DNA from: Clavulina sp. PMI_390
Taxonomy: Eukaryota; Basidiomycota; Agaricomycetes; Cantharellales; Hydnaceae
DNA length: 64,000 nucleotides
Direction: 5' to 3'
Assembly (NCBI GenBank): GCA_015039315.1
Contig: WIDE01000078.1
Coordinates: 62,001-126,000, forward strand
The notes beneath the pieces are model-generated. The model ran no database searches. It saw only the letters and a list, made by a program, of their open reading frames with translations, and had not been told where the DNA came from. The translations under genes and the position numbers were made by a program. This document shows, in pieces, positions 10,786 to 23,435 of the stretch. The first letter of the stretch is position 1, and every line of letters starts with the position of its first letter.

Positions 10786-13337
10786 ATGTTGCACACACCT
10801 CACAGCTCGCCAACGCGATCCAGCTCTGTCAGCCCTTACAAGTCCAGTCCTCGTCGGACTAGTGCCTCGGTCGTAGGGCGAATCTTATTCGAAACGACGA
10901 ACGCAGCCTCTTCCTTTCAGGATGATGATGAAACCGATTATGAGTACAGCAGTGTCGGAATGCCGACACCTCAACCGTCGCAGACGATCGTCGAGACCGA
11001 CGATGACGAGGACAACGCTGAAGAGCTGGCGCGCTCGACGAAGAGGAGACGCGTTATGGGGGATTCAAAATCAACTTCGATGGAGAGAGATGTCTTTCAT
11101 GCCAATGATGACGAGATACGCGATACTGCTTCTGTGTTTGATGCATCTCAACTATCCACCAGCTACAGCGGCGATGACCTCTTCCCCGCTCGAACCACAC
11201 CCCAGCTACAAAACGTAGCCAAAAGAACTGGGATCTCTTCACGACGTGCTATGCTCATGGCGCGGCCTGGCTTCACTAGGGGAAACCCGATGAGATATGG
11301 TATGTGTATGAATGTCAGTTGTTTCGCACAAGTTGACATCCCCTCCCTTCCTTAGCCCTTGACGAGCCCAACCCCCTCCTCACTTCCCTCGTTACTCGTT
11401 CACAAACCGATCTTTATCGTTTTCACACTCCCGACTACGGGGAAGATTCATTAATGAACGCAGTTGAAAACGGAACGTACTGTGTGCCGTTTGTTAGTGT
11501 GTATTCTCATGGTGGGTAGTCTTCTTCCTTTTCCTTCATAGATGGTCTTTCTGATTGGCGGTTGATCCGAAATGTTAGAGGCCAAGCTGGGAAGAGGTCA
11601 TCTTGCCGCAGTGGCTACACAGGAAGGAACTGTGGAGGTTGTTGACTTGAAGCCCCGAGAGCTCTTTGATGCAGGTGCGCAGTCCACAGTAAACTAATTA
11701 AAGCTACTCGAGTTTTACACTAAACCGTTCTAATAGAGCCGACAAGAAATACAATAATTGCTCATGAGAACGCGGTGTTTGACGTGACATGGTCGCTTGA
11801 CGATTCTCGAATAGTGAGAAGATATCCTCTGATCATCAGATCTCCCTTTCACATCTCTAACTACTCACCTGAACAGGCAACATCTTCTGGCGACCACTCT
11901 TCCGCAATCTTCGACGTCACCACGAATCAACGCATCGCCATCCTCCGTTCGCACAAGCTATCCGTCAAGACAACTTTGTGGCACCCTTCCCACCCTGATC
12001 TTCTTGCAAGTTGTTCTCGAGACGGAGATATTCATGGGTGGGATCTGAGAGAGCGGAGTGCGACAGCGAAGTTGGGTCAGTCTTTACCATCGCATATCCC
12101 TGAGGTCGAGGCGCTTATTGAATGAATTTTTCTTTTTTCTTAGAATTCAAGCCCATATGGACCATACCACAAGCTCATGGTGATACTCCAGGATCAAAAA
12201 GTACTCGGGGGAGCAAAGTATGAGCGTTTATTCAGGTGTACTCGGTAGGAATTTTCTAATGAACTCTTTTCAAGGTTCTTCGTAGTGTAACCTCGATCAA
12301 CTTCTTGCCTCATCGAGAGAATCTACTATTATCTAGTGGAAGTGCGGATGGGTGAGTACATTCACGACAGGCCATCAAGATTTCGCTGACAACTCCGCAC
12401 TGCTAGAATACTTCGAATCTGGGACGTTCGGTACACCACCCCTACAGGCAGGAAACGAAAAACCGGGACCACAGCTGTTATCAAAGATGTTTTCGACCAG
12501 TCCCGCGACCTCACGGCCCTAAGACTTTCCTCTACCTCACCCACGTCGACCTTCCTTCCTTCCTCCTCAACCCCACCATCTACCGACGAAATTGTTGTCT
12601 CCCTTGGCAGGTCACGAGCCATCTGTGACGTTGCTGTCCATCCTAGTGGCAGTGTTGCTTGGGGCTTGGGGAAGGATGGTCAGGTCTATACATATCACAT
12701 CGACTCGGCTGGGTGGTTTACGGCGGGGTCGAGCCCTTTTTTGCCCCCTCCGCCATCTACTGCCAAGCCATCACTACTCTCACGCTCGAAATCGTACTCC
12801 CAAACAACAACTTCACAGCTGGCGGGTACAACTGAGACTACATCAAACAGTAATCTGACGCCCTACCTTACTCCGCCTCTCACACGACCTCACGCTCTCA
12901 AAGTGGATACGTTCTACCCTCGTATTGCCATGTCCCCGGATGGTAGGTGGGTTGCATGTGGGAGCTCTAGTGGAAATGTCGTCCTCTGGGATGTCGATGC
13001 TGTCCTCAAACCTTGTTCTAACAAGAACGGACTAGATGAGTCCAATGGCCGACACAAGACAGCAAGGGACCCTGTTGTTTTGGGGGGCGGTGGGAGCGCA
13101 ACGGCCGAGACGAGCGGGGTAGACTGGGGTCACGACTCGGTGAGTGATTTGGCGATTTATATCCCCGAACACTGGACTGACTGGAACATTGTCTCTTAGT
13201 TATTATCTTGTAGCGACGATTATGGCGTCCGCGTGTGGAGAAGGGATCCCGCTCAAGCAAGAGAATGTCGTGAAGAGGAAAAGCGCGATCCCTTTGGCGC
13301 GCCACAGAGTGGAGCATGGGGTTATGCCCTGCTGTAG
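10786..13337 (+). CDS. cdt2: Cdt2/DTL-like WD40 protein, substrate receptor of CRL4 ubiquitin ligase
   Basis: Nine exons: 10786-11299, 11356-11511, 11579-11674, 11737-11813, 11877-12075, 12144-12217, 12275-12351, 12407-13139, 13200-13337; 687 residues. The N-terminal 170 residues are Ser-rich and acidic, with a basic TKRRR patch. WD40 repeats follow: AHENAVFDVTWS, the SSGDHSSAIFDV repeat, ASCSRDGDIHGWDLRE, SSGSADGILRIWDVRY, a long insert, CGSSSGNVVLWDV and SCSDDYGVRVWRR. Two WDxR motifs (WDLR, WDVR) are the DDB1-contact signature. AHxNAVFD and GDxS in that order are typical of Cdt2/DTL, which with CUL4-DDB1 degrades Cdt1, p21-type inhibitors or Spd1 in S phase on PCNA. Acts in the nucleus. 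A generic WD40 DCAF is the alternative; the N-terminal ATG is the least certain point. Confidence 0.75.
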
Positions 13338-13796
13338 GGAATTGTTTCATGAGAATCCACCTTCTAGAGCTATAACGACCACGTTACCTGCAATTATTCT
13401 CCTAACCATCCCCTATATTGACGATATCTCTCCAGTATTCACATCATCCATACTGCATACCCCAACACTGCATTGGCACAAAGCATTTTTGTATTATCAT
13501 TAACGCGTTCCTGGCAATAGTACTCATATCCGGGCAAATCGAGTCATCTCATTATGGCACACGCTTCTGTCGCATTCCAAAGAAACCTTTTCATGAAATG
13601 CTGCCACGAGGGTTGCGGATCTTCATCGAATCTCATAGATTAGCTCATCAGCGCTTACTTGAACTTGAGTGTTCAACTTCACCCCTCACCAGGAGCCACT
13701 CTCCGATTGTTCCCCCAACTCTTTTCTTCCCAGAGACTCGTTTCTTTTGTTTCTTTCCTACTATCCGTCTCGTGAAACAAACCCCAGTATAAAGCG
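13338..13796. promoter_or_regulatory. Intergenic region before Dsk2
   Basis: Co-oriented spacer of 459 bases with no gene. The 100 bases before the ATG at 13797 are C/T-rich, which fits a promoter and leader. Confidence 0.35.
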
Positions 13797-15710
13797 ATGT
13801 CAGAAGAAATCTCGATCAACATCAAGGGTCCGAGTGAGCTCAAGCTCTCCATCTCGATCGCCTTGAGTAAGACCGTCAAGGATCTCAAGGAAGCTGTCGC
13901 TGCTTCCTCAGATGTCCCCGCCGATAGACAGAGGCTGATTTACAGCGGTAAGTACTCTAGTCGCAGTGTCTATGCTTGACTGGGAATGAGCCACTATGGA
14001 CCCCCGGTTGGCACATCTTGTTCCTCGGAACATTCCAACGGCCCCGGGATCATCTGGACACGCCAGAAATGCCTCTAAGAACGCGTCTCATCAAGATCAG
14101 CGGGCAGCCCTCGGACCGGATGGTACATTTGTGCACCGCCCGAAGCTGACGCGTCTTCATATCTCAATAACCATGCACGATTTGACACTAAATGCTGGCT
14201 TCATGACGAACAGGCAAGGTCCTCAAGGACGAAGACGTGTTGTCGACGTACAAGATCCAAGCGTACGTACTTCTACGATGCTCGGGTGCACAAGTCTTTA
14301 CTCATATCTCGACTGCATGATCTATGATACTAACCGTATGGTCCCGAATCACGACGATTGATCGACGTGTACGATAGGGGACATACCGTTCATATGGTGA
14401 AAGGGGTTGCCCGTACTGAGGCTGCTTCGACCTCCGCTTCTCAACCAGTGAGCATGCCATTCTCCCTGTCTTCGGCCCGCTCCAAACGATATGTTACTCA
14501 TGCTTCATCTCTACCATTCATTAATATTCGCCGTACGATAGCTGCCGACCATGGCTACGGGCCAGAACCCCACTGACCCTCTTACCCAACTCAACCGAGC
14601 ACAGAACGCCGGTTTCCTGGGCGGATTCAACCCTTTCAGTGATATGGGCGTGAACACGAACGACCCAAACATGGTATGTTCTCTTTATACGCGTTATAAT
14701 GCGACGGGCGCGTGAACATATGACTAATTGCTATTCGTTTGGTTGGACAGATGCAAGGCATGATGGATTCCCCCGCCTTTATCCAGCAGATGTCACAGAT
14801 GATGTCAAATCCTGCGCTCATGGAGCAGCTTCTTCAATCTGTAAGACGTCCTCTCTCGATTCGGCCAGCGGTTAGCTCCCGCTTACTCTGTTTCCCCTTG
14901 TTCTAGGACCCTAACCTCGCGCAGCAAGCCCCAATGCTCCGACAAATGTTCAATAACCCCCAATTCCGCCAGATGGTTTCGAATCCCGAGAGCCTGCGTC
15001 AGATGTTCCAGATGTCAGCGCAGATGCGCGCAGCGGGTATCAACCCTGCCGATCCTGCCTCGATGTTTGGCGCTGGAGGAATGGGAGGTATGGGTGGCGG
15101 TATGCCCTTTGGCCTCTTCGGCCCTGGCGCGTTCGGTGCTGGAGCTGGAGCTGGAGGATCCGGAACGCCGGGTGATGCGACTGCGACCAACACTACAGGA
15201 GGTACTACCACTGGTAACCAGCCGGCGAACCTGTTCGCGCAGGCAGCTGGCGCTGGAGGCGCTGGCGGTGCGGCTGCGGGAGGCGCCGGTGCTGGCGCTG
15301 TGAATCCGTTTGCTTCGCTCTTTGGTGCTCCTGGTGCTGGTGCCGCAGCTGGTGGAGCAGGCGCAGGAGCTGGTGGTGCGGGAGCTAATCCCTTCGGAAT
15401 GATCGATCCCGCATTGATGCAACAGCTCTATGGAGGCTTTGGCGGATTTGGCGGTGGAGCACCTGCTGCTCCCGCCGATACCCGCCCTCCCGAAGAGAGA
15501 TTCCAAGTGCAGCTGGAGGTTTGTCTCTAGTCCTTTGATCTTGGTGTGATTGAAAGTTTCTCTCTCCAAAACTAACGCTACTCATTTTTCTCACAGCAAT
15601 TGCAAGGAATGGGCTTTACAAACGCTCAACAGAACGTGCGTGCGCTGCTCGCCACGGGCGGGAACGTTCACGCTGCGATTGAGTACATCCTTGGTGGTGG
15701 TGGCATGTAA
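13797..15710 (+). CDS. dsk2: Ubiquilin/Dsk2, ubiquitin-like shuttle factor
   Basis: Exons 13797-13947, 14214-14262, 14378-14447, 14542-14673, 14751-14840, 14907-15518, 15597-15710; 405 residues. Order of domains: N-terminal ubiquitin-like domain (residues about 4-75, with LIYSGKVLKDEDVLSTYKI and GHTVHMVKG), STI1-type repeats rich in Gln/Met (MQGMMDSPAFIQQM and MLRQMFNNPQFRQM), a long Gly/Ala-rich low-complexity linker, and a C-terminal UBA domain (QLQGMGFTNAQQNVRALLATGG, AAIEYIL). This is the complete ubiquilin layout and usual length. It binds polyubiquitinated proteins by UBA and the proteasome by UBL, delivering substrates, including in ER-associated degradation. The UBL is cut into three small exons, which hides it from single-frame reading. 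Confidence 0.93.
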
Positions 15711-16643
15711 CCGCTACGACAACTATAACCCTCATATGCTGTATCATTGAAGACCTCTCCTACTTCGCGAGTAGGGAGGCTGTTCTCTCTACTCTGTGCC
15801 GCCTTGTACCTTCCTCATGCCACGGTTGATACTGAACTTGTTGTATTCGCCATTTTGTCCTTTTCTAGACTCGAGAAAAATTGTAATCGCTGCGTAATAT
15901 ACTATATGAAATGCGACATGATCCATGCGTCTATATGGTCGAAGGCGGATGAACTGAGTGCTGAGTCGGCCAATTGAACTGACTGCCTTTTATGGGCAAG
16001 CGCTGCACCCCCGTGGGAACAAACACAGTTTCCGTTGGATCTCTACTTCTCGCTGACCCATGCCCTCCTTTTTTGCTTCCAAAAGGGCTTCATTATGACG
16101 GGAAAGAGTGCCTGAGAGTTTCGGGACGATAGCAGATAAAAAGCGCGACGTGATCGTTTTCGTCCATTCTTGATCTGGCCCGTTCGTAGAGTCCGACTCG
16201 GTTCTGGCCCCTTTTGGCAAGTCTTGACTGAAGTGACACGAGCGTGACTGGAGCGACACGGCTGTGACTGATTTTCCCCTTGGATGTGGCAACCTGATGG
16301 GTGATGGGAGATGGAGATGTGGCCACACTTTGGCAATTCAAATGCAACAAAGTTCATTGAGATTTCCGCGCGAGAGTTGATGCCACGGGGATGGCGGAAA
16401 GACAACTGGCTAAGCGCCTTGCGTCCCTCTTTCTCTTTCTTCGGCCACTTGATCTTGCCACCAAGTTTCTCTGACTGGGCCTTTGGACTGGTCTTCCAGA
16501 GGCATTACACCTCCTCCTCATCTCACCGTTCAATCCTTTCCTGTAATCCTCTGGCAGGATACTCTGTGCAAACGCTGCTGCCAGAGCTCACCTTTGTCTA
16601 ACCTACCATCAAAACTTGCGCCACTCGCTCGGCACTACTCAAC
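15711..16643. other. Intergenic region
   Basis: About 930 bases with no recognised gene on either strand. Frames on the minus strand at 15990-16405 have no motif or signal. The segment before 16644 is presumably the promoter of the glycosyltransferase-like gene. Confidence 0.35.
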
Positions 16644-18952
16644 ATGCCTCGCCCCGCTCCCCTCAAGCCCGTGCCAACTTTCAAATCCCCAGACCTCTAC
16701 CTCTCCCTGACTGCCACTACAGCGGATGGCTTGACTCCTCGAACCCCGCATAGCGCGCTACGCAATCGCGCCAGTCCTAGCCCCCGAAACCCGAAACGCA
16801 AGAAGCAACGAGAGCCCAAAGGCCCAGCTGTACTGGAGCTCGATGACGTCGACCTGGACTCTCCAGATGCCGTTCGTCAACGCCTCCTCCCTCACTCGCA
16901 CGATTCGGCTGGTCGAGGTAGCCTCGAAAGTGCGCGGAGCAACGACTCTAGAGCCTCGTATATGGGGTCACCTCCTCCAGGGTCACCCATATCCAAGCGG
17001 TTCACGATCAGTATCGCAGCTATATTCGCAGTGGTAGTTATTGGACTATTCGGAGTTTCTATCTTTGCGCCGCAAATCTTGGGGACGGATCCGAATCTTA
17101 GCCCGAAAGTAGTGCAACACCCAGGTTCTGTCCCTGATAGTCAAGCTCCTGCTGGGGAAGTAGCGTTAGGAGAAACGATTGCCCATCCCCCGTCATCCGA
17201 TAATGCTCCTCCCCATGACATGAACCACGACCATCCCGCTTCAAATTTCCACTCAATCTCATACCAGAACTACACCTCTTTCCCCCTCACAGCTCTCGAA
17301 TATGCGGGCGAATGCTGGACAGAGCATAACCGCCAGGCTGAGCATGGACATGCTCATGGTGCTTTTTGGGCGGAGCCTCATGAGATTGTGGATGTCCCCG
17401 AGCACCAATCCGATGTTGATGGGAGCATCTGTGAAGAGAGCATAACGTATCTGCTCGATGGCAGCACTTCAGGGCTTGTCGCAGAGCTCAATGTGCTAGC
17501 GCAGGTTGCAGGGCTGGCTCGTGAGGTAAGCATGCCAACTGCGTTTCTTATCATTCCTCTGTGCGTGATACTAAGCTCGTTTTGGTCATCTAGCGGAGGA
17601 AACCGTTTTTCGTCATCGATTCGCAGTGGAATCGCGGCTCGTAAGTAGCTTTGTAATTGGGATGATTTCTCTCCTGGTTCTAATGCATGCTATAGGTGGT
17701 TGGATTACTTCGAGTCCGTTCCTAGCCACGACTCGCAGACCCACCAACCAAACTGCAGACCCCCTCCCCCTGAAGAGTTGGTGGCGTGCCCACGGAGTGT
17801 CAAGTCCGTTTCTCACTGTATTACATCGTTTCCTTGACTCACCTTTCACTCAACAGGCACTGGCTTGTTACATTCCGTACCGCCAAGTTCCACCTCACCC
17901 ACGAGTTTTACAACGAATTTGAAGATCCGTACGTGTTCCTTTGTTCATCTTGTGCTAATGGCTTCCTGACGTTGGGTCACTTGTCTCTGGATCCCCTCTA
18001 GTCATGCGCGAAGCGTTCATCGACAGCGTCCGATGTACGATCGTGCCGTCAACTCGTTCACTTCGATCATCCGTCCGAATGCTCGTGTCCAAGCCCTCAT
18101 TGACCAAGCTCGGTACGAGCTCTTGCCACACGCTTCCTCACCCTCTCCATCACGCTCGAAGACGGAGCTCAAAGTGACAAAGTCCGACGATGCGCCATTC
18201 GGAAGTTATATCGCAGTACATATGCGTCAAGGTGATGCCCACCCCAAGAACCTGCGGTATGGCATGAAGGCGATCCCAGTCCTCAGCCATGTCGAGGGTA
18301 TATCAAAGGCCATCACAGACTTCAAGTTCGCTATACCCACTGGTTCCTCAAGTAATGCTCCTTTTGTCGTGTACGCGGCATCAGACTCGGCTCAAGCCCT
18401 CGATGAGCTTACTCGGCTCGCCGAAAAGGAGTCTACTGTTTCTCCTAGTGGCAAGAAGTGGGATGTTGTCTCGCTACGAACCTCCAAATCCTTTGAGCTC
18501 CGCGAACTGGCCTACCCTGCTGAGTTGGGCTATGTCCAGGATGACTGGAGCTTCCCTGGCCCGACAAGCAACGGTGCTGGAGTCATTGATAGGGGTGAAA
18601 TGAGAGGCCGATGGACCAGTGAGGAGGTCATGCGATACTCAACAGGGATGCTTGTCGATTTGGCGTTGCTGAGTGGCTTATGGCAGGACCACAATGCAGG
18701 TGCAAAAGCAGCAGTCCTTCCTGGAGCAGCAGTCTGTGGCTATACGTATGTCTTACTTTCCATATCACGTTATCGTTCATCGAAACTCATCGTTCAATCT
18801 TTCATTCATTCAGGTCTACAATATGTACCACTAGCGCTCTAGGTATGGGCTTCGACCATGCATTCGCCGCCGATCGTGGGCGCCGATGGATCGATCTCGA
18901 TGGGCGAGGATCTTATGAGCCCGTCTGGCAGGCTTTCAAGCTCGCATGGTGA
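16644..18952 (+). CDS. Type II membrane protein of the fucosyltransferase-like GT-B superfamily
   Basis: Exons 16644-17525, 17594-17640, 17696-17803, 17857-17928, 18002-18745, 18814-18952; 663 residues. An N-terminal cytosolic tail of about 115 residues (Ser/Pro-rich, basic) precedes one membrane segment (about 117-140, FTISIAAIFAVVVIGLFGVS), then a lumenal catalytic region. Signs of the alpha-1,6/O-fucosyltransferase fold: the HMRQGD motif (family motif HxRRGD, GDP-fucose binding), a later FVVYAASDS strand-turn like VFVATD, and GMLVDLALLSGLWQD near the C-terminus, equivalent to the DLxLLS region. It probably acts in the Golgi. The exact acceptor and GT family (GT23, GT65, GT68 or an unclassified fungal relative) cannot be decided. 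The exon 3 donor is an unusual GTCCGT, chosen because it restores frame into HWLVTFRTA. Confidence 0.65.
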
Positions 18953-19141
18953 TCATGAGTGAGATCACAGACTCTTCGGATACGGTTCTCCTTTTGTATT
19001 TTTCTCTTCGTTCGTTCTGGGCATAATAATACATTCGCTAAGACCAATGCCTCGTCCAAGAAAGGCGAGACCTTCCAATGATCACCTGTTGTCGGACTAG
19101 GAAACATGAGGCTACAAAAAACAAGTTTTCTGACAGCACAA

Positions 19142-20299
19142 CTACAGCTTCGGGTTTGACCACTGAGGTTTGCGACGCTACGATAGCAAGTAAAACATGA
19201 GTGTCCCAACCCCTGGTTTATGCTCAAGAATACGATCTGCACTTACCTCAGAGAATGCCCTGAGCCCCTCCTTGATGTTATCACCCAAATACACGTTATA
19301 GCTCTCTGGCGCAATGAGAGCACTCCTCCAGGCGTCCTCAAGACTGCCGATCGCATTCGCCTCGTTCATGGCTCGCTTCGTTGCGCGAATGGAATCAGGG
19401 CTCAAAGCCGTGACCCGTTTCGCCCACTCAATAGCTCGGGGGATGAGCTCGGCGTGTGGGACTACCTCGTTGACACTAGATACATCCGATGAGCGAGACT
19501 CTCGTAGAGATGCATCAGCATGTGGAACACACTTACAATCCAAACCGATCGTGCGCTTCCTTTGCGGATACTTCGGCGGTCGTCAATAGCATCTCTGCGG
19601 CTTTCTGAGAGCCAAAGTAGATATTAAGGTAGGGCGGATCAGTAATTCACTGAGAGGTGTGAAGTTATCGGTAATTACCTGGTGTCCTGCAAACTTGACT
19701 AAACGAGGGATCGCGCCTTGTAACGCAAATACTCCAACCCTTGGTTCAGGGAGTGCGAACGTCGCCTTCTCGCTTGCGATAACGATGTCCATATTCACAA
19801 CCATCTCAGTCCCCCCACCCATTGATAAGCCATTCACGGCCGCAATCAGTGTCTTGCTTGAAACGCGTCGCGAGAGCCCAGCGAAGCCACTCTTTGATTG
19901 AAGCGCATCTTGAACCCCACGGCCCGGATCAGTGGCGTTCTGCTCCTTCCAACTTTATGAGAAGATCCCGAATAGCGTTAGCTAGAAGGTATGATATAGA
20001 TGTTGCATGAGGCTTGCTTACACCTTGAGGTCGGCTCCGGCACAGAAGGCTGGGCCGTTCCCGGTGATAATCGCCACCCACAGGTCTGGCTCATTTTCAA
20101 ACCAGTCGAACACACGGGTAACGTCCATCTTCATCTCAGCCGAGATGGCATTCCTCGCTTTGGGCCGATTGAGTGTCACCAACATGACATGCGGCACAGG
20201 GTACGACAGAATGATCGCGTCCGAGTGCTGTGGAGGGGTGGTTTTCAGGCTTTTGGGAGTGACATCTTTTGCGAGTTCTGAGCGTTCTATGGGAGCCAT
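19142..20299 (-). CDS. Enoyl-CoA hydratase/isomerase family protein
   Basis: Minus-strand exons 20022-20299, 19679-19952, 19537-19604, 19247-19475, 19142-19177; 294 residues. The crotonase fold is clear: LNRPKARNAIS, the oxyanion-hole stretch GPAFCAGADLK, and NGLSMGGGTEM followed by LPEPRVG, so both catalytic glutamates of true hydratases (GGGxE and PE) are present. The tail RRKPQWSNPKL is typical of short-chain hydratases; the last exon is only 36 bases. Reaction: hydration of 2-trans-enoyl-CoA in fatty-acid or branched-chain amino-acid breakdown. The C-terminus PKL fits a permissive peroxisomal PTS1 and there is no clear mitochondrial presequence, so a peroxisome is more likely than a mitochondrion (inference). 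Confidence 0.88.
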
Positions 20300-21108
20300 T
20301 TTTCTACGCTCAATGTTCTCGGTGAGCTAGAGACTTTGGAGGGGGGCAAGAAGAGGGCGAATCAGTGTTGCGGAGGTGGCTGTGCCGGCTGTTCCTGTTC
20401 CCGGGCGAAATATTGTGTCCCTGAGGACCTTGAATAGCCCAGTCGCAAATGCCTACCTTGCGCCCGCTCCGATGCAGGGGTTGCTAACTCCGTTGAACTC
20501 GGCTTCTGGCCTTGCGCATATCTGACCCGGTTCCCACGATGCCAAACTGGGCAAAATTTGTTGCCAGTAATCTACTTAGATCTGGCGCTATTCTCCTGTA
20601 ATAGAAGATTCTACTTTTGTCTGGATGTTGACTGTCTAAGTTCTGAGCCGCTAGGATTTCTTGAAAATCCATACAGCTCGGGTAGCGATTGACAAGACGC
20701 GACGAAGCATGTCCATGTTGATCACGATGTGTCATTCGCGACTCAACCGTGATGTCACACCCCGCCCTGTCCCAAATGTCTTCCAGCCTCCTGCCGTAGA
20801 ACCTCAAGAGTCCTCGTATCAATTAGGCCATCATTGGATCCCATGGGTCCAGCACAACATTTCCACCTTGCCACGCGAAAATCTTCGCGTTTGGCGCCCA
20901 GTGCGAGGATATGTTATTCAGGGTCCTGCCCAAAACACATTTTACCCATGTCACGTATCACCCGTGACGAATATGCTGGCCATGTCGCGCACTGTTCTTA
21001 TCACCAGATGGCGTTCTAACCCCGGCAAAGACACCTGTCTCCTCCCTACCGCTTCCGCTCTCAACATCGCCTGCCCCCAACTGTCCTGCTGGATTTTGCT
21101 CCCGTAGA
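20300..21108. promoter_or_regulatory. Divergent promoter region (hydratase minus, MYND gene plus)
   Basis: About 810 bases between two divergently read genes. No gene is seen. It holds a 19-bp sequence at 20372-20390 that recurs exactly at 23282-23300 before the alpha/beta hydrolase gene. Confidence 0.45.
20372..20390. repeat. 19-bp promoter element, copy 1
   Basis: GGAGGTGGCTGTGCCGGCT lies 73-91 bases before the start codon of the hydratase gene on the minus strand, and occurs identically at 23282-23300. It contains the palindrome GCCGGC. It may be a shared regulator site or a chance or relic repeat. Confidence 0.4.
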
Positions 21109-22958
21109 ATGAGCGCAACAGGTCCTGTGGCCGCTACGCAGCGAATGCATGCTGATCTCCAAGAGATTCTACAGGCTGCACCGGGCGCCGATTCTAGGCG
21201 ACTGAGAGGCGCCAGCCTCCGCGAACTCTATTCAGAATGCTTCGCTATCCTCGACGACATGGAATCCCAGAAAGACGACCCTGCTGCTCTCCAGGAGATA
21301 CTCGCGTACACGCGAGCCGGTCTCCTTGAAAGGTTCGCTTCTTTCGTCAAGGACTTCAAGGATCTCGGTGCAGGACAAGAAGAGCTTTTTAGGGAGGATG
21401 AAACAAATGTACGCACTGTTCCATTTATCCTTCTCTCGTGTGTCTGGGTGCCGGAAATGATGCTGTCTCGAGCACTTGACTCACAACACGGTTCCACACC
21501 AATAATAGTATCCTACATGGTACCGAGCTGTGATTATGCTCGGCGCTGCAGTGAAATGCATCGAATGCTTCCTCCCCAACAGGAAGCTCAAGTCTTCACT
21601 CGGCCAACTTTATCAAGGTTCCCAAGCTTTAATTGACGCCGTGACAGCAAATCCCATATGGTTGACCGCTCGAGCCAATGGTGTGATGCTGAAGAAATAC
21701 GACGAGATTAGAATAGACGTAGCTCTCCTCATCGCTGACCTTGTGTGGGGAAGAATCAAGCAATCTCCGGACCCAGAAGAGATGTACGTCCTTCACTCTA
21801 ATACTCGCATCACAATGACCCATTAGCTCGTAATAGGCTGAAAATTAGCCGAGCTGCTCTGGGGTTCTTCTTTCCAATCCGCAAGATTCTCCTTGGTCGA
21901 TTCGCCAGCGGTGCCAGCTCGCGTTATCTTCGGAGCACCACTGCTCTGTCAAATTGTATCATTCGGAATTGTCTCACTGAGGTCCATCGTATCCAGTCCA
22001 AAAAGGTGAAACGAGGGGAACCCATTCCAACCTTCAACGTTGCTGGGGTTTCCAAAGTCTCATATGAGGAGATCTTTGCTCAATGCTCAGCTTCGAAAGC
22101 AGTCCATTGGGACGACGGAATGGGGCCTGAGGACGTCTTGCGCTTTGAGTATCAAATCCTCGTGCAAATCATCCAAGTCGATGACAGTCGGGGACTTGTA
22201 GAGGCTGCTTCGCGGACCAAGTTCCTCACAGAAAGCCATCATTTAGCCAATAAGATTTGGGACCTTGGAGTGTATGAGCCAAGGCACTTTGAGTGCCACT
22301 CCGATCCCAACATGCGAATCCCATACTACGCGTGGTTTAGATCGATCGTGGCGAGCTGGTCCCAGCTCCTGAGTAGATCGGAAGCGGTGAAGGATGAAGC
22401 CATCGCAACTGCATTGGCGCAAGAGGACTCCATGGTCATTTTCTTCCTAGAGAAGTTTGCAAGCCGTCCATTTCCTTTCGGTGACGACGACAAGCGTATG
22501 TGTTGTGCTTGCTCTTTCTCTTTGTCTCTGATCCCTGTTTCACTGAATATGGTCCGTAGTCCCGTCAAAGGCTCCTGTTGTCGGTTCTATAGTTTCCTCC
22601 ATCAACAATACCCTTTCTGCTGACAACCCGGCCCGCCTCGTCTTCATCGAGCGATGTCGTTTGATCTCTACTCGTCTACGAGCCCGTCCAGGGGTACCAC
22701 AAGGCCTTATTAACGCGTTCCCGGGTGTTGGGGACGCAAGCTCTCCCTGCTGTCGGCATGGGTGTGCGGACATGGACATCGCAAAGAAGCAATGCGGTGG
22801 CTGCCGAAGCATCAAATATTGCTCGGAGAAGTGCCAGAAGCTGTGGGCTCGTCTTCCTTTGATACTTGCTGGCTTGGACACTGACGTATCCTGGAAATTT
22901 CAGGGACTGGAGAGAGCATAAAGAGCACTGCATTCCAATGACCGCGACTAAAACTTGA
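21109..22958 (+). CDS. MYND-type zinc-finger protein
   Basis: Exons 21109-21408, 21509-21783, 21837-22495, 22560-22842, 22904-22958; 523 residues. Most of the protein is alpha-helical sequence without a recognised domain. The C-terminus is a MYND finger: CCRHGC, CGGC, YCSEKCQKL, then across the last intron DWREHKEHC, giving the C/C-C/C-C/C-H/C ligand set. MYND fingers bind proline-rich peptides; fungal proteins of this build (helical body, C-terminal MYND) are numerous and mostly uncharacterised. The final exon of 55 bases carries the last His and Cys ligands, so the finger is lost if that intron is missed. The 5' splice site before it is GTGGGC. Confidence 0.78.
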
Positions 22959-23435
22959 CATTTCTCTCATAATTTGCGATATTACATCGATTGTTATCTT
23001 GGCCCTCATCCTCGATCTTCTTGATACTATTTGTTCTTAGGTTGCATACATGCATAGCTTGCTCGGTCTGATGCGAGTGAATAAATCTATTCACAGTTCA
23101 CCTTCCTGTAAACATCATAATTCTATGTAAAAAGTTTGGCTCATGATGGGTCACATTCTGCACTGTTCTCTGTCTGAGTAAAGCATACGTTGTGATGAGC
23201 GTGCGGAGTTGCAGCATAGTGACGACCAGCGAAAAATTGATTATCAGGAACGAACCAAGAATTGGTAGGAGAATCCTGTGTGGAGGTGGCTGTGCCGGCT
23301 TTGGATGCCCAGTGGCAACCGACTTCCCACAGGTCGGGAAGATACCCTCCAATTCCTCTCCACCACCTAGTCGACTTCTGCTCGGAATTTTTAAGCTACT
23401 ACCTCTGATATTCTTTCGATTTTTGGGCTCGTGTG
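22959..23435. promoter_or_regulatory. Intergenic region before the alpha/beta hydrolase
   Basis: Co-oriented spacer of 477 bases. It contains the second copy of the 19-bp element at 23282-23300, 136 bases before the ATG. No gene is seen. Confidence 0.4.
23282..23300. repeat. 19-bp promoter element, copy 2
   Basis: Exact copy of the sequence at 20372-20390. Relative to the gene it precedes it is in the opposite orientation to copy 1. Confidence 0.4.

Noticed and set aside
14999..15211. Minus-strand Pro/Ala-rich frame over the Dsk2 linker
   Set aside because: It is the antisense reading of the Gly/Ala-rich linker; composition alone explains it.
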